A DNA stretch of 64,000 bases from Pseudomonas costantinii (GTDB lineage: Bacteria; Pseudomonadota; Gammaproteobacteria; Pseudomonadales; Pseudomonadaceae). Made by a program: the position numbers and the translations under genes. How positions within the stretch are numbered: the first letter of the stretch is position 1; every line of letters starts with the position of its first letter. Below are positions 16,260-25,316 of this stretch, one piece after another. Under the pieces are notes generated by a model. It saw nothing but the letters and a program-made list of their open reading frames with translations. It made no database searches and was not told where the DNA came from. Location: NCBI RefSeq assembly GCF_001870435.1, contig NZ_MDDR01000039.1, forward strand, positions 62,001-126,000, read 5' to 3'.

Positions 16260-16472
16260 ATGACCACCGTAACCCTCCAAGCCGACATCAAAGCCAAGTG
16301 GCCCCAAGGGCAAAGTTCCTACAGCCCCGGAAGCCCGGAGGAGCTGGCAATCATTGGTATCGACCTGCTGGTCAAAGAACTCGGCACTCAGGCCGCGCAA
16401 GCGTTTATCGGCCAGGTATTTGAAAAATACCCAGCCGACCACATGGGGGCACACGACCCCGAACGCGAATAA
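16260..16472 (+). CDS. Conserved hypothetical protein, 70 aa
   Basis: This is a small soluble protein (MTTVTLQADIKAKWPQGQSS, then IGIDLLVKELGTQAAQAFIG). It is predicted mostly helical after a short Pro/Ser-rich stretch, with an acidic tail. It has no signal peptide, no cysteine and no recognisable domain. It is convergent with the nucleoside hydrolase gene. Confidence 0.6.
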   Translation: MTTVTLQADIKAKWPQGQSSYSPGSPEELAIIGIDLLVKELGTQAAQAFIGQVFEKYPADHMGAHDPERE

Positions 16473-16505
16473 GAACCGGCCGGCGAGCGCCGACCGGCAA
16501 ACACA

Positions 16506-17534
16506 TTACTTCAGGCGCGCCAAGCGCTCAGTGAGCAGATCGAAGAAACCCTGGGCGTCGCCATTTTCAACCCAGAAAGCATTCTTCGGCTGTTTCAGAC
16601 CGTCATACCAATCAACAATGGTCTGGCCAAAGGTCGGACCTTCACGGCTGTCCACTACCACATTAACCTCACGCCCACTGAACAATGCCGGCTTGAGCAG
16701 GTAGGCAATCACGGTGGCATCGTGTACCGGGCCGCCTGGAATGCCATAGTGCTCCATGTCGCCCTTGACGTATTCATTGAGAATGTCGCCAACCACCTTG
16801 CTCGCGTTGTTGTTAAGCGCTGCGATTTTCTTCAGGCGCGCTTCGCTGGTCAGAACCTTGTGGGTCACGTCCAGCGGCAGGTAAGTCAGTTTGACGCCAC
16901 TTTTGAGCACGATTTCAGCCGCGATAGGGTCCGCGAACAGGTTGAACTCGGCCACCGGCGTAATGTTGCCGCCGTTGAAGTGCGCACCGCCCATCACCAC
17001 CACTTCCTTGATGCCTTGGGTGATTTCCGGCGCTTGGGTCAACGCCAATGCCAGGTTGGTCTGTGGGCCGAGCATGGCAATGGTGATGCTATGGGGCTTG
17101 GCTGTACTCAGGGTCTTGATCAAGTAATCAACGGCATTGCCTTCGGCCAGGCCTTTTTTCGGCTCGTGCACGGTGACACCGGAAATACCTTCCTTACCGT
17201 GGATGTTTTCGGCATAGATCGGAGTACGCAGCATTGGTTTAGGCGCACCGGCGTATACCGGAATATCCTCACGCCCCGCCCACTCGCGGGCCAAGCGCGC
17301 ATTGCGAGAAGTCTTGTCCAGTCGCACGTTACCGGCGACGGTAGTCAGCGCGCGAATGCTCAACTCCTCTGGGGAGGCCATGGCAAACAGCAAGGCCACC
17401 ACGTCATCGGCACCCGGATCGGTGTCGATGATCAGGTCGATTTTTTCCGCCGCTTGGGCGCTGGCTGCAGTGAGTGCGGACAAAAGCAGGACACTCCGAA
17501 ACAGGTTTTTCAGGGTTGGAAGACCACGTTGCAT
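16506..17534 (-). CDS. Secreted nucleoside hydrolase
   Basis: This is a 342-residue enzyme that hydrolyses the N-glycosidic bond of ribonucleosides to ribose plus base. It has a signal peptide (residues 1-29, ending SAQAAE), so it acts in the periplasm. The metal and ribose site is IDTDPGADD at residues 36-44. Further family motifs are VVVMGGAHFNGGN and the late HDATVIAYL. ATG 17534 has AGGAG upstream. An upstream extension of 25 codons has no support. It is the last gene of the rbs operon, 26 bases after rbsD, so it would feed ribose to RbsBAC (inference). Confidence 0.9.
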   Translation of the reverse strand: MQRGLPTLKNLFRSVLLLSALTAASAQAAEKIDLIIDTDPGADDVVALLFAMASPEELSIRALTTVAGNVRLDKTSRNARLAREWAGREDIPVYAGAPKPMLRTPIYAENIHGKEGISGVTVHEPKKGLAEGNAVDYLIKTLSTAKPHSITIAMLGPQTNLALALTQAPEITQGIKEVVVMGGAHFNGGNITPVAEFNLFADPIAAEIVLKSGVKLTYLPLDVTHKVLTSEARLKKIAALNNNASKVVGDILNEYVKGDMEHYGIPGGPVHDATVIAYLLKPALFSGREVNVVVDSREGPTFGQTIVDWYDGLKQPKNAFWVENGDAQGFFDLLTERLARLK

Positions 17535-17560
17535 GAAACACTCCTTGTCGTAGGGAAACG

Positions 17561-17965
17561 TTAGAACGTTACGCCGGAGACCAGCGCGATGTTGCAGTAA
17601 GGCTGGCATTCGCCAGTGCGAACAACAGCGCGCGCCTTGCGGCTCAGTTGCTTGAACTCTTCATGACTGACCAAACGACGCTCGCCCAGGGCGGCTTGTT
17701 CGGTCAGCGTATTGAGGTCCGTCAGCGCCGGCGGCTGTTTGAGCAGGATTTCTTCCGCCAATACGTGGCTTTCCACCTGCATCTCGCTGAGCACAATGCG
17801 CAAGGTGCTGATGAAGTCCGGAATGCCCTGAGTCAACGCCAGGTCAATCAACTCGACGCCCGGCGGCACCGGCAGGCCGGCGTCGCCGATTACCAGGATG
17901 TCACCATGACCAAGGGACGCGATCACGCGCGACAGGGCGATATTGAGCAGCGGTGTCTTTTTCAT
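17561..17965 (-). CDS. rbsD: D-ribose pyranase
   Basis: This 134-residue cytoplasmic enzyme interconverts the pyranose and furanose forms of ribose so that RbsK can use it. Family signatures are ISLGHGDILVIGDAGLPVP-like text near the N-terminus, read here as VIASLGHGDILVIGDAG with the catalytic His, and the C-terminal RTGECQPYCNIALVSGV. It overlaps the rbsK stop by four bases (ATGA). Confidence 0.95.
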   Translation of the reverse strand: MKKTPLLNIALSRVIASLGHGDILVIGDAGLPVPPGVELIDLALTQGIPDFISTLRIVLSEMQVESHVLAEEILLKQPPALTDLNTLTEQAALGERRLVSHEEFKQLSRKARAVVRTGECQPYCNIALVSGVTF

Positions 17966-18879
17966 GAGGGCACAAAACCTTGAACGTCGTGCAGCGTTGG
18001 AATAGAGGGTTGCGCACCGGCACGGGTGACCGACAACGCCGCCGCGACCTGACCAAACCGGATGGCCTCAGCTTCGCTCTTGCCATTGGCGAGCGCGGCC
18101 GCAAAACCACCAACAAAGGTGTCACCGGCAGCGGTGGTGTCCACTGCCTTGACCTTGGGCGCCACCAGATGCTCAAAGCCTTTGCCGTCGGCAAACAGGG
18201 CGCCCTGCGCGCCAAGCGTGATAATGACCTTGCCGGCACCAGCCTTGATCAATTGCGTCGCGGCGACCTTGGCACTGTCAAGGGAGTCGACTGTCACACC
18301 GCTCAGGGCCGAGGCTTCGCTTTCGTTAGGAATCAGGTAATCGACCGAGGCGTACCACTCGGCCGGCAAGGGCCCGCTGACCGGAGCAGGGTTCAGGATC
18401 ACCGTCTTGCCCAGCTCACGACCGCGCTTGAGAGCATGGCCTACGGTAGCCATCGGCACTTCCAGTTGGCAGACAATTACGTCGGCTGCCTGCAACACCG
18501 CATCAGCAACCTGCAACGCAGCGGGCGTCAGCTCACCGTTGCTGCCGGCCACGATCACAATCGCATTCTGGCTGCTGTCATCTACCACTATCAGCGCCAC
18601 GCCGCTGGAACCATCCACCGCGCTGACGGCCTGGCAATCGATGCCCTCCACCAGCAATGCATCGCGCAATTGCGTGCCGTAGGCGTCAGTGCCGACGCAA
18701 CCGATCATCGCCACATCAGCTCCCAGGCGCGCCGAAGCCACGGCCTGGTTCGCGCCCTTCCCGCCGGGGACGGTGGAGAACGTTTGGCCAATCAGGGTCT
18801 CACCGGCGCGGGGCAGCCGACTGGCGCGGGTGACCAAGTCCATGTTCAAGCTGCCTACTACCACTACTTTTGCTGGCAT
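17962..18879 (-). CDS. rbsK: Ribokinase
   Basis: This is a PfkB-family sugar kinase of 305 residues that makes ribose 5-phosphate. The N-terminal signature is VVVGSLNMDLVTR, the substrate-binding region is GGKGANQAVA, and the catalytic motif is DTTAAGDTFVGGFA with the base Asp. Its length is typical. It lies between rbsR (23-base gap) and rbsD (overlap) in the ribose operon. Confidence 0.96.
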   Translation of the reverse strand: MPAKVVVVGSLNMDLVTRASRLPRAGETLIGQTFSTVPGGKGANQAVASARLGADVAMIGCVGTDAYGTQLRDALLVEGIDCQAVSAVDGSSGVALIVVDDSSQNAIVIVAGSNGELTPAALQVADAVLQAADVIVCQLEVPMATVGHALKRGRELGKTVILNPAPVSGPLPAEWYASVDYLIPNESEASALSGVTVDSLDSAKVAATQLIKAGAGKVIITLGAQGALFADGKGFEHLVAPKVKAVDTTAAGDTFVGGFAAALANGKSEAEAIRFGQVAAALSVTRAGAQPSIPTLHDVQGFVPS

Positions 18880-18902
18880 ACATCAGTACTCATCAATTCG
18901 GT

Positions 18903-19925
18903 TCAGCGGTATTGGGCAAACACACCGGCAAATGGCGCCGTTGACTCACGCAACACAATACTCGGCGTCACGATGCGTTGGTCGATCGGCAGTTGGGGTG
19001 TCGCAATTCGTCGCAGTAAAAGCTCAGCAGCCGTCTCGCCCAATTGCACGATCGACTGCCCGACCGTGGTCAACGCGGGGTAAACGTAACGACCCATTTG
19101 AATATCATCGAAACCGATCACCGACAGCTCGCCGGGCACCCGGATATTGCGTTCTGCGGCGGCGCGTAATACGCCGAAACCGATCATGTCGTTGCTGGCG
19201 AAAATCGCGCTGGGCGGGTTTTCCGACAGTAACCGCACCGCGGCAGCATAACCGCCGGTGCTGGTGAAGTCGCTTTCCTGGATGCGATTGGCCGCCACCT
19301 CCACGCCCGCCTCCCGCAGCGCGCGGTGATACCCCGCCAGACGCATTTGCGCCACGCGTGTATGGCCGGGGCCACCAATGCAGGCGATGTCCCGGTGCCC
19401 CAGCTCAAGCAAATGTCGGGTCGCCAGATAGGCGCCCTCCTCGTGATCGATGCGCACCAGGTCGACATCAATACCGTCCAGCGCCCGGTCAACAATCACC
19501 ATGGGGGTGCGCACTGCACTCAAGCCAGCGGCAAGGCCACTGTCGTCGCCACCCACCGACGTCACGATTAAACCGTCGATGCGTTTCTCCAGTAACACTC
19601 GCAAGTAGCTGCGCTGCTTTTCAGCATTGTCGTCGGAGTTGCAGAGGATCACGCAATAGCCATTACGCTCGCAGTAATCCTCGATACCCCGAGCCAGTTC
19701 CGCGAAATACGGGTTGAGGCTGTTGGGCACCAGCAAGCCGATGGTGGCGGTGGTCTTGGCCTTGAGCGAGCGCGCAACCGCACTCGGCACATAATCCAGT
19801 TGCTTGATCGCCGCTTCAACCTTGATGCGTACCGGCTCACTGACCGGACGCGTGTTGTTCACCACATGAGACACGGTGGTGTAGGAAATACCCGCAAGCG
19901 CTGCCACATCCTTGATCGTTGCCAT
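18903..19925 (-). CDS. rbsR: Ribose operon repressor, LacI family
   Basis: This is a 340-residue repressor. The N-terminal helix-turn-helix is ATIKDVAALAGISYTTVSHV with the hinge helix SAVARSLKAK (about 48-57), followed by a periplasmic-binding-protein-like ligand domain. In this family ribose or ribose 5-phosphate releases DNA. It lies inside the operon, three bases after rbsC, rather than at its end. The likely operator is the palindrome at 23599-23612 upstream of rbsB. Confidence 0.93.
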   Translation of the reverse strand: MATIKDVAALAGISYTTVSHVVNNTRPVSEPVRIKVEAAIKQLDYVPSAVARSLKAKTTATIGLLVPNSLNPYFAELARGIEDYCERNGYCVILCNSDDNAEKQRSYLRVLLEKRIDGLIVTSVGGDDSGLAAGLSAVRTPMVIVDRALDGIDVDLVRIDHEEGAYLATRHLLELGHRDIACIGGPGHTRVAQMRLAGYHRALREAGVEVAANRIQESDFTSTGGYAAAVRLLSENPPSAIFASNDMIGFGVLRAAAERNIRVPGELSVIGFDDIQMGRYVYPALTTVGQSIVQLGETAAELLLRRIATPQLPIDQRIVTPSIVLRESTAPFAGVFAQYR

Positions 19926-19928
19926 GGT

Positions 19929-20906
19929 TTAGCCTCGCCGACTGGCGCGCTGGCTGCGATAGGTGTCGAGCACCACGGCAATCACGATCACGGCACCGGT
20001 AATGATACGTTTAGTAGGTTCCGTAGCACCGATCTGCGCCAGGCCTGCTGCCAATACCGAAATAATCAACACACCGAAGAAGGTACTGATGACCGAGCCA
20101 CGCCCACCCATCAGGCTGGTCCCGCCGATGACCACGGCTGCGATCACTTGCAGCTCAAGGCCGGAACCGGCGTTCGGGTCTGCCGCCTCCAGGCGTGAAA
20201 TCTGGAACAGCGCCGCCACACCGGCCAACAGCCCCATCAGGCTAAACACCAGGATCTTGTACGGTTTGGGGTTGATCCCGGCCAGGCGCACAGCCTCTTC
20301 GTTAGTACCGATACCGATCAGGTAACGACCGAACACGGTACGGGTCAAGACCAACTGAGCGACGATAATTACCAGCAAGGCAATGATAAACGAGGGCGAA
20401 ATCCCGAAGGCAACCGGGTTGGACAGCCAGGCAAATGAATCACCGATATAGGCGGTGCGAGAACCGGTCATCTGGTAAGCCACACCGCGGGCCATTTCCA
20501 GCACACCGAGGGACACGATAAACGACGGAATCCGCCAGGCCACCGTGATCGAACCGGTGATGGTGCCTGCCAATGCAGCGCAGCCCATGCCGAGCACGGC
20601 GGCCGGCAAGACGCTCCAACCCCAGCCGAGAATCGCCACGCTGACCGCCGACGCAGCCAATGCCAGCACCGAGCCCACCGACAGGTCGATACCGCCGATG
20701 ATCAGAATGAAGGTCATGCCGACCGCCAGCACCATCAGGTCCGGGATCTGGTTGGCCAGGGTGCTGAAGGTGTCATAGGACAGGAAGTGATCACTCAACA
20801 CTGAGAACAGTGCAATCATCGCCAGCAAGGCACCGGCCAACCCCAAATAGGTGCCCAGGCCGTAGAAGTTGCCGCCAGTTTTACCGGGGGAAGTTGTTGT
20901 TTTCAT
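19929..20906 (-). CDS. rbsC: Ribose ABC transporter permease
   Basis: This is a 325-residue inner-membrane protein with about 8-10 hydrophobic segments. It carries the monosaccharide permease signatures GGIDLSVGSVLALAA and the cytoplasmic coupling region FGRYLIGIGTNEEAVRLAGI. The start overlaps the rbsA stop as ATGA. It works as a dimer with RbsA. Confidence 0.95.
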   Translation of the reverse strand: MKTTTSPGKTGGNFYGLGTYLGLAGALLAMIALFSVLSDHFLSYDTFSTLANQIPDLMVLAVGMTFILIIGGIDLSVGSVLALAASAVSVAILGWGWSVLPAAVLGMGCAALAGTITGSITVAWRIPSFIVSLGVLEMARGVAYQMTGSRTAYIGDSFAWLSNPVAFGISPSFIIALLVIIVAQLVLTRTVFGRYLIGIGTNEEAVRLAGINPKPYKILVFSLMGLLAGVAALFQISRLEAADPNAGSGLELQVIAAVVIGGTSLMGGRGSVISTFFGVLIISVLAAGLAQIGATEPTKRIITGAVIVIAVVLDTYRSQRASRRG

Positions 20907-22456
20907 GGTGCATCCCTAAGCACTGCGTCGTTCAGCAGCGCATCACGTTTTTGATAGCCTGCAAAGGCGGCAGCGAGCAACTCGTCCTGGGTCCATTTGT
21001 CGCGCTCGAATGTCTCGATCAGGCGCCCGGCAGACAACACGCCGATTCGGTCGCAGATCAGCATCAATTCCCGCAAATCACTGGACACCACCACCAGCGC
21101 TTTGCCCTGGCGGGTCAATTCGCCGAGCAAGGCATAAATGTCGAACTTGGCACCGACGTCGATGCCCCGAGTCGGCTCATCAAACAACATCACAGCACAG
21201 TCGCGCTCCAGCCAGCGGCCAATCACGACTTTCTGCTGGTTACCGCCCGACAGCTCCGACACCAACTGCGCCGGGCTGGAACTACGGATGCGCATGGCAT
21301 CAATCTGGCGTTTGGCCAAGGCGGTTTCGTCACGACCATTCACCACACCGCCACCGGAAATTTCCGGCATGTTGCCCAGGGCAATATTGGCGCTGATGGA
21401 CTGAGTCAGCAGCAAGCCTTCGCCCTTGCGGTCCTCGGTGATCAGAGCGATCCCATGGCCGACAGCGTCTACCGGAGAACGAATACTGACGATCTGGGCC
21501 GGCGAGCCTAGGGCTACGGTGCCACTGTCCGCCAGGTCTGCACCAAAGATGAGGCGCAACAGTTCGGTGCGGCCTGCACCGATCAGGCCGGAGATACCGA
21601 AAATTTCGCCGGCACGCACTTCAAAAGACACGTCACGGACCTTGTCCGAGCGGGTCAACCCGCTCACCGTAAGGGCTGGACCACCGATTGTACGTGGCCC
21701 CAGGTCGATCTGTTCACCCAACTCGCGACCGACCATCAAGGTCACCAGTTGCTCGCTGTTGTAGTTGGCCATCGGCTCGACGCAGACCAGCTTGCCGTCG
21801 CGCAATACTGCAATGCGTTGGGCGACGCGGGCCAGCTCCTCCAACCGGTGTGAGATATAAATGATCGCCACGCCGCGGGCCTGCAGGCGCGTGATTTGTT
21901 CAAACAACATTTCGACTTCACGGGCAGTGAGCATGGCCGTGGGTTCGTCGAGAATCAGTACGTGGCAATCACCGATCAAGTTGCGTGCGATTTCAACCAT
22001 CTGCTGATGACCGATGCCCAGGGTGCCGACGAGGGTGTCCGGGTCGATCGCATCCAGGCCGACTTGAGCCATGGCTTCAATCGCGGCGGTCCGCAGTTGC
22101 TTACGGCTGATCCAGCCACAGTGACTGGGCAAGTTATCCAGAAACAGGTTTTCGGCCACCGTCAGGGTGGGCAAGAGGTTGAGCTCCTGCATAACCATAC
22201 GCACGCCCAGCTCTTCAGCCTGGGTGCGGCTGCCCGGACGATAATCCTGACCATTGAATTGCATGTGCCCGGTGGTCGGCGTGACCAGCCCGCCGATAAT
22301 TTTCGACAACGTGCTTTTACCTGCGCCATTCTCACCGGTCAGCGCCAGCACTTCCCCACGATTGAGCGTCAGGGTGATGTCGGATAGAACCGGTTGGGCA
22401 TAGGTCTTGCCGATACCGCTGACCGAGAGGACAGCGTTCGGGGCGGAAGATGACAT
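20903..22456 (-). CDS. rbsA: Ribose ABC transporter ATP-binding protein, duplicated ATPase
   Basis: This 517-residue protein has two ATPase halves. The first has Walker A GENGAGKSTLSKIIGG and Walker B VLILDEPTAML. The second has a degenerate Walker A (ISGLIGAGRTELLRLIFG), ABC signature LSGGNQQKVVIGRWL and Walker B VMLFDEPTRGIDVGAK. This pattern is standard for sugar importers such as RbsA and MglA. It lies 57 bases after rbsB. Confidence 0.96.
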   Translation of the reverse strand: MSSSAPNAVLSVSGIGKTYAQPVLSDITLTLNRGEVLALTGENGAGKSTLSKIIGGLVTPTTGHMQFNGQDYRPGSRTQAEELGVRMVMQELNLLPTLTVAENLFLDNLPSHCGWISRKQLRTAAIEAMAQVGLDAIDPDTLVGTLGIGHQQMVEIARNLIGDCHVLILDEPTAMLTAREVEMLFEQITRLQARGVAIIYISHRLEELARVAQRIAVLRDGKLVCVEPMANYNSEQLVTLMVGRELGEQIDLGPRTIGGPALTVSGLTRSDKVRDVSFEVRAGEIFGISGLIGAGRTELLRLIFGADLADSGTVALGSPAQIVSIRSPVDAVGHGIALITEDRKGEGLLLTQSISANIALGNMPEISGGGVVNGRDETALAKRQIDAMRIRSSSPAQLVSELSGGNQQKVVIGRWLERDCAVMLFDEPTRGIDVGAKFDIYALLGELTRQGKALVVVSSDLRELMLICDRIGVLSAGRLIETFERDKWTQDELLAAAFAGYQKRDALLNDAVLRDAP

Positions 22457-22513
22457 AGGAAAATCTCCAGGCGTCCGCTCAGGACGAGCGGACGCTGTTG
22501 GGTGCTGCCAGAA

Positions 22514-23473
22514 TTACTTCTTGAGTACGAGTTCGACCGGTGTTTCGATCACGCCGTCTTTGGCATCGACTTTTTCACCCTTGACCAGCTTGAGCGCGTT
22601 CTGGATACCGAACACAGCTTGCTGGGCTGCGGCCTGGTCGGCAGTTGCCAGAACACGGCCGTCTTGCAACATGGGCTTGATAGCTTCGATATTGTCGTAA
22701 CCCACCACCAGCACTTTGCCAGCCTTGCCTGCTGCACGTACGGCAGAAACGGCGCCCAAGGCCATGTTGTCGTTACCGGCCAACAGTGCCTTGAGATCCG
22801 GGTATTCGCTCAGCATGGCGGAGGCCACTTTCTGACCCTGGTCGATTTCCCAGTTACCCGATTGGGTAGAGACGATCTTCATACCGGCAGCGTCCATCGC
22901 ATCTTTATAGCCTGCGGTGCGCTGTTGGGCGTTGGTGGTGGTCGGAACCCCTTCAATGATCCCGACTTTGTCGCCCGAGGCCAATTGTTTAGCCAGGTAG
23001 TCACCCACCAGCTTGGAACCTTTGCGGTTGTCTGGGCCTACGAACGGGATATCAAGATTTTTGCTTTTCAGCACGTCCGGATCGAGGCGGTTGTCGATGT
23101 TGACGACCTTGATGCCGGCATCGGAGGCTTTTTTCAGCACGGTGACCAATGCCTTGGAGTCGGCGGGAGCGATCACGATAGCGTTCACTTTAGCGAGGAT
23201 CATCTGGTTGACGATATCGATCTGCGCGCTTGTATCGGTTTCGTTCTTGATACCGTTAGTGATCATGTCAAAGTCGGCGGCATGCGTTTTCTGGTACGCC
23301 TTGGCACCGTCCTGCATGGTGACAAAAAATTCATTGGCGAGAGACTTCATCACCAGGCCGACCTTGGGTTTGGTGGCGGCGTCATCAGCAAATGCAGAGG
23401 AGAGAGGTAAGGCAGCGGATGCGGCAGCAAGCACAGCGACAGCAAGAAGACGTCCAGCAAATGGCAGCTTCAT
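22514..23473 (-). CDS. rbsB: D-ribose-binding periplasmic protein
   Basis: This is a 319-residue periplasmic binding protein of the LacI-like class I fold. It has a signal peptide (residues 1-29, ending SSAFA), then KPKVGLVMKSLANEFFVTMQ, and hinge and ligand regions such as GPDNRKGSKLVGDYL and VGYDNIEAIKPML. It is the first gene of the operon. An RbsR-type operator lies about 125 bases upstream. Confidence 0.94.
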   Translation of the reverse strand: MKLPFAGRLLAVAVLAAASAALPLSSAFADDAATKPKVGLVMKSLANEFFVTMQDGAKAYQKTHAADFDMITNGIKNETDTSAQIDIVNQMILAKVNAIVIAPADSKALVTVLKKASDAGIKVVNIDNRLDPDVLKSKNLDIPFVGPDNRKGSKLVGDYLAKQLASGDKVGIIEGVPTTTNAQQRTAGYKDAMDAAGMKIVSTQSGNWEIDQGQKVASAMLSEYPDLKALLAGNDNMALGAVSAVRAAGKAGKVLVVGYDNIEAIKPMLQDGRVLATADQAAAQQAVFGIQNALKLVKGEKVDAKDGVIETPVELVLKK

Positions 23474-23598
23474 GGGTTCACTCCGATCTTATGATTATTG
23501 TGAGCAACGCTTGCACCGAAGAACGCTTCGGCAGCCCTCCCACCCGGGTGGCTGATACGAGCTGTCACGATACTCCAAGAGCGCCCCGTGAAACATCT

Positions 23599-23612
23599 CG
23601 CAAACGTTTGCG
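23599..23612. promoter_or_regulatory. Likely RbsR operator
   Basis: A perfect 14-bp palindrome CGCAAACGTTTGCG with a central CG step is the standard form of a LacI-family operator. It lies about 125 bases upstream of rbsB and is on the same side as the operon promoter. Binding by RbsR is inferred. Confidence 0.75.
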
Positions 23613-23802
23613 TTAGCCAAACTATGAGAACCTTGCCGGGATTTGTCAACGGGAGAAAACCGCCTTTCATCCAACCCCTCTAGCGCCTGTCCTTGCGCCC
23701 CACAATTGATGCGATTAAACATCGCCCTCGTCCGGTCGTTCTCTAAAACGACAGGCTGTGACGCCAATGTCACACACGCCCCCTGGATATCTCGTCATAG
23801 TT

Positions 23803-23850
23803 TTCGGACAACCGAACGCGATACCACCCCATTGTTCGGAAAGCCGGACG
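23803..23850. repeat. Pair of 16-bp direct repeats in the ansB upstream region
   Basis: TTCGGACAACCGAACG at 23803-23818 and TTCGGAAAGCCGGACG at 23835-23850 match in 13 of 16 bases. They are 32 bp apart, close to three helical turns, the spacing expected for a protein that binds as two dimers on one face. The regulator is unknown. Confidence 0.4.
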
Positions 23851-23886
23851 ACGGTCGCCTCCATCATTCTAAAAAAACAACATAAA

Positions 23887-23900
23887 TTGTTTTAAATCAA
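23887..23900. promoter_or_regulatory. Possible Anr/FNR box upstream of ansB
   Basis: TTGTTTTAAATCAA differs by one base from the FNR/Anr consensus TTGATNNNNATCAA. It lies 137 bases before ansB. E. coli ansB is activated by FNR and Crp, so an oxygen-responsive site would make sense, but the one mismatch leaves this open. Confidence 0.35.
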
Positions 23901-24037
23901 AAGGTTAATTTATATCAGCGCGCACAATCGGCTTGGTACAAATCCTGCTCTTTCTCAGCACCTAGCGGCGTTCAGAACCGCCCGGGTGTTCTAGATGAAC
24001 CTGCATCAGCACTCATCAAAAACCAGAGAGAAAAATA

Positions 24038-25126
24038 ATGAAATCTGCACTGAAGACCTTTGTTCCGGGCGCTCTAGCCCTCCTGCTGCTGTTCCCTGTT
24101 GCCGCCCAGGCAAAAGAAGCTGAAACCAAGACCAAACTGTCCAACGTGGTGATCCTCGCCACCGGTGGCACTATTGCCGGCGCCGGCGCCAGTGCCGCCA
24201 ATAGCGCCACCTATCAGGCGGCCAAGGTCGGCATTGAGCAATTGATCGCCGGTGTTCCTGAGCTTAGCCAGATCGCCAATGTGCGCGGCGAGCAAGTGAT
24301 GCAAATCGCGTCCGAAAGCATCAACAACGAAAACCTGCTGCAACTGGGTCGCCGCGTCGCCGAATTGGCTGACAGCAAGGACGTGGATGGCATCGTAATC
24401 ACCCACGGTACCGACACCCTGGAAGAGACCGCCTACTTCTTGAACCTGGTGGAAAAAACCGACAAGCCAATCGTAGTGGTCGGTTCCATGCGTCCGGGCA
24501 CCGCCATGTCGGCGGATGGCATGCTCAACCTATACAACGCCGTAGCCGTCGCAGGCAGCAAAGATGCACGTGGAAAGGGCGTACTGGTCACCATGAACGA
24601 CGAGATCCAATCGGGTCGCGACGTCAGCAAGATGATCAACATCAAAACCGAAGCGTTCAAGAGCCCTTGGGGCCCGCTGGGCATGGTGGTTGAAGGTAAA
24701 TCCTACTGGTTCCGTCTGCCGGCCAAGCGTCACACCATGGATTCGGAATTCGATATCAAGACCATCAAGAGCCTGCCGGATGTCGAAATCGCCTACGGCT
24801 ACGGCAACGTGAGCGACACCGCCGTCAAGGCCCTGGCCCAAGCTGGCGCCAAAGCCATTATCTACGCGGGTACCGGCAATGGTTCGGTGTCGTCCAAGGT
24901 CGTACCGGCCCTGCAGGACCTGCGTAAACAAGGCGTACAGATCATTCGCTCTTCCCATGTGAATGCTGGCGGTTTCGTTCTGCGTAACGCCGAACAGCCT
25001 GACGACAAGTACGACTGGGTTGCCGCACACGACCTGAACCCGCAAAAAGCGCGGATTCTGGCCATGGTTGCCCTGACCAAGACCCAGGACAGCAAAGAAC
25101 TGCAACGGATGTTCTGGGAGTATTAA
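24038..25126 (+). CDS. ansB: Periplasmic glutaminase-asparaginase
   Basis: This is a 362-residue type II enzyme that hydrolyses Gln and Asn to the acids plus ammonia. A signal peptide (1-25, ending AQAKE) directs it to the periplasm. The two active-site threonines are in ILATGGTIAGAG (Thr45) and ITHGTDTLEET (Thr125-Asp126), with a lysine in the VLVTMNDEIQSGRDVSKM region. The sequence type matches the Pseudomonas glutaminase-asparaginase, which takes both substrates. It is divergent from rbsB with a 564-base regulatory spacer that contains no other gene. Confidence 0.96.
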   Translation: MKSALKTFVPGALALLLLFPVAAQAKEAETKTKLSNVVILATGGTIAGAGASAANSATYQAAKVGIEQLIAGVPELSQIANVRGEQVMQIASESINNENLLQLGRRVAELADSKDVDGIVITHGTDTLEETAYFLNLVEKTDKPIVVVGSMRPGTAMSADGMLNLYNAVAVAGSKDARGKGVLVTMNDEIQSGRDVSKMINIKTEAFKSPWGPLGMVVEGKSYWFRLPAKRHTMDSEFDIKTIKSLPDVEIAYGYGNVSDTAVKALAQAGAKAIIYAGTGNGSVSSKVVPALQDLRKQGVQIIRSSHVNAGGFVLRNAEQPDDKYDWVAAHDLNPQKARILAMVALTKTQDSKELQRMFWEY

Positions 25127-25145
25127 TACCTGGTGACACCCCTGT

Positions 25146-25167
25146 AGGGGCGGGTTTACCCGCCTCT
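25146..25167 (+). terminator. Possible terminator of ansB
   Basis: There is a 9-bp stem (one G-U pair) around GGCGGG TTTA CCCGCC, 20 bases after the ansB stop. It is followed by a weakly T-rich stretch. Confidence 0.5.
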
Positions 25168-25282
25168 ATTCCTCCAGCAGGTTCCTCGATACAACTTCCC
25201 CGCCTTACACCAAACCGCCTAGATCGCTGTCAGACGAATTTCTTGAAGTTTAAGCAGTTGCGAAATTGCTTACAGTTAAATA

Positions 25283-25298
25283 CTGTATGCACATACAG
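25283..25298. promoter_or_regulatory. LexA (SOS) box
   Basis: CTGTATGCACATACAG has perfect 7-base arms (CTGTATG/CATACAG) and matches the gamma-proteobacterial LexA consensus CTG-N10-CAG with AT-rich arms. It ends 18 bases before the GTG start of the next gene, just ahead of its AAGGAA ribosome site, so LexA bound here would block the promoter. Confidence 0.85.
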
Positions 25299-25316
25299 CA
25301 AACTAAGGAATACTCC

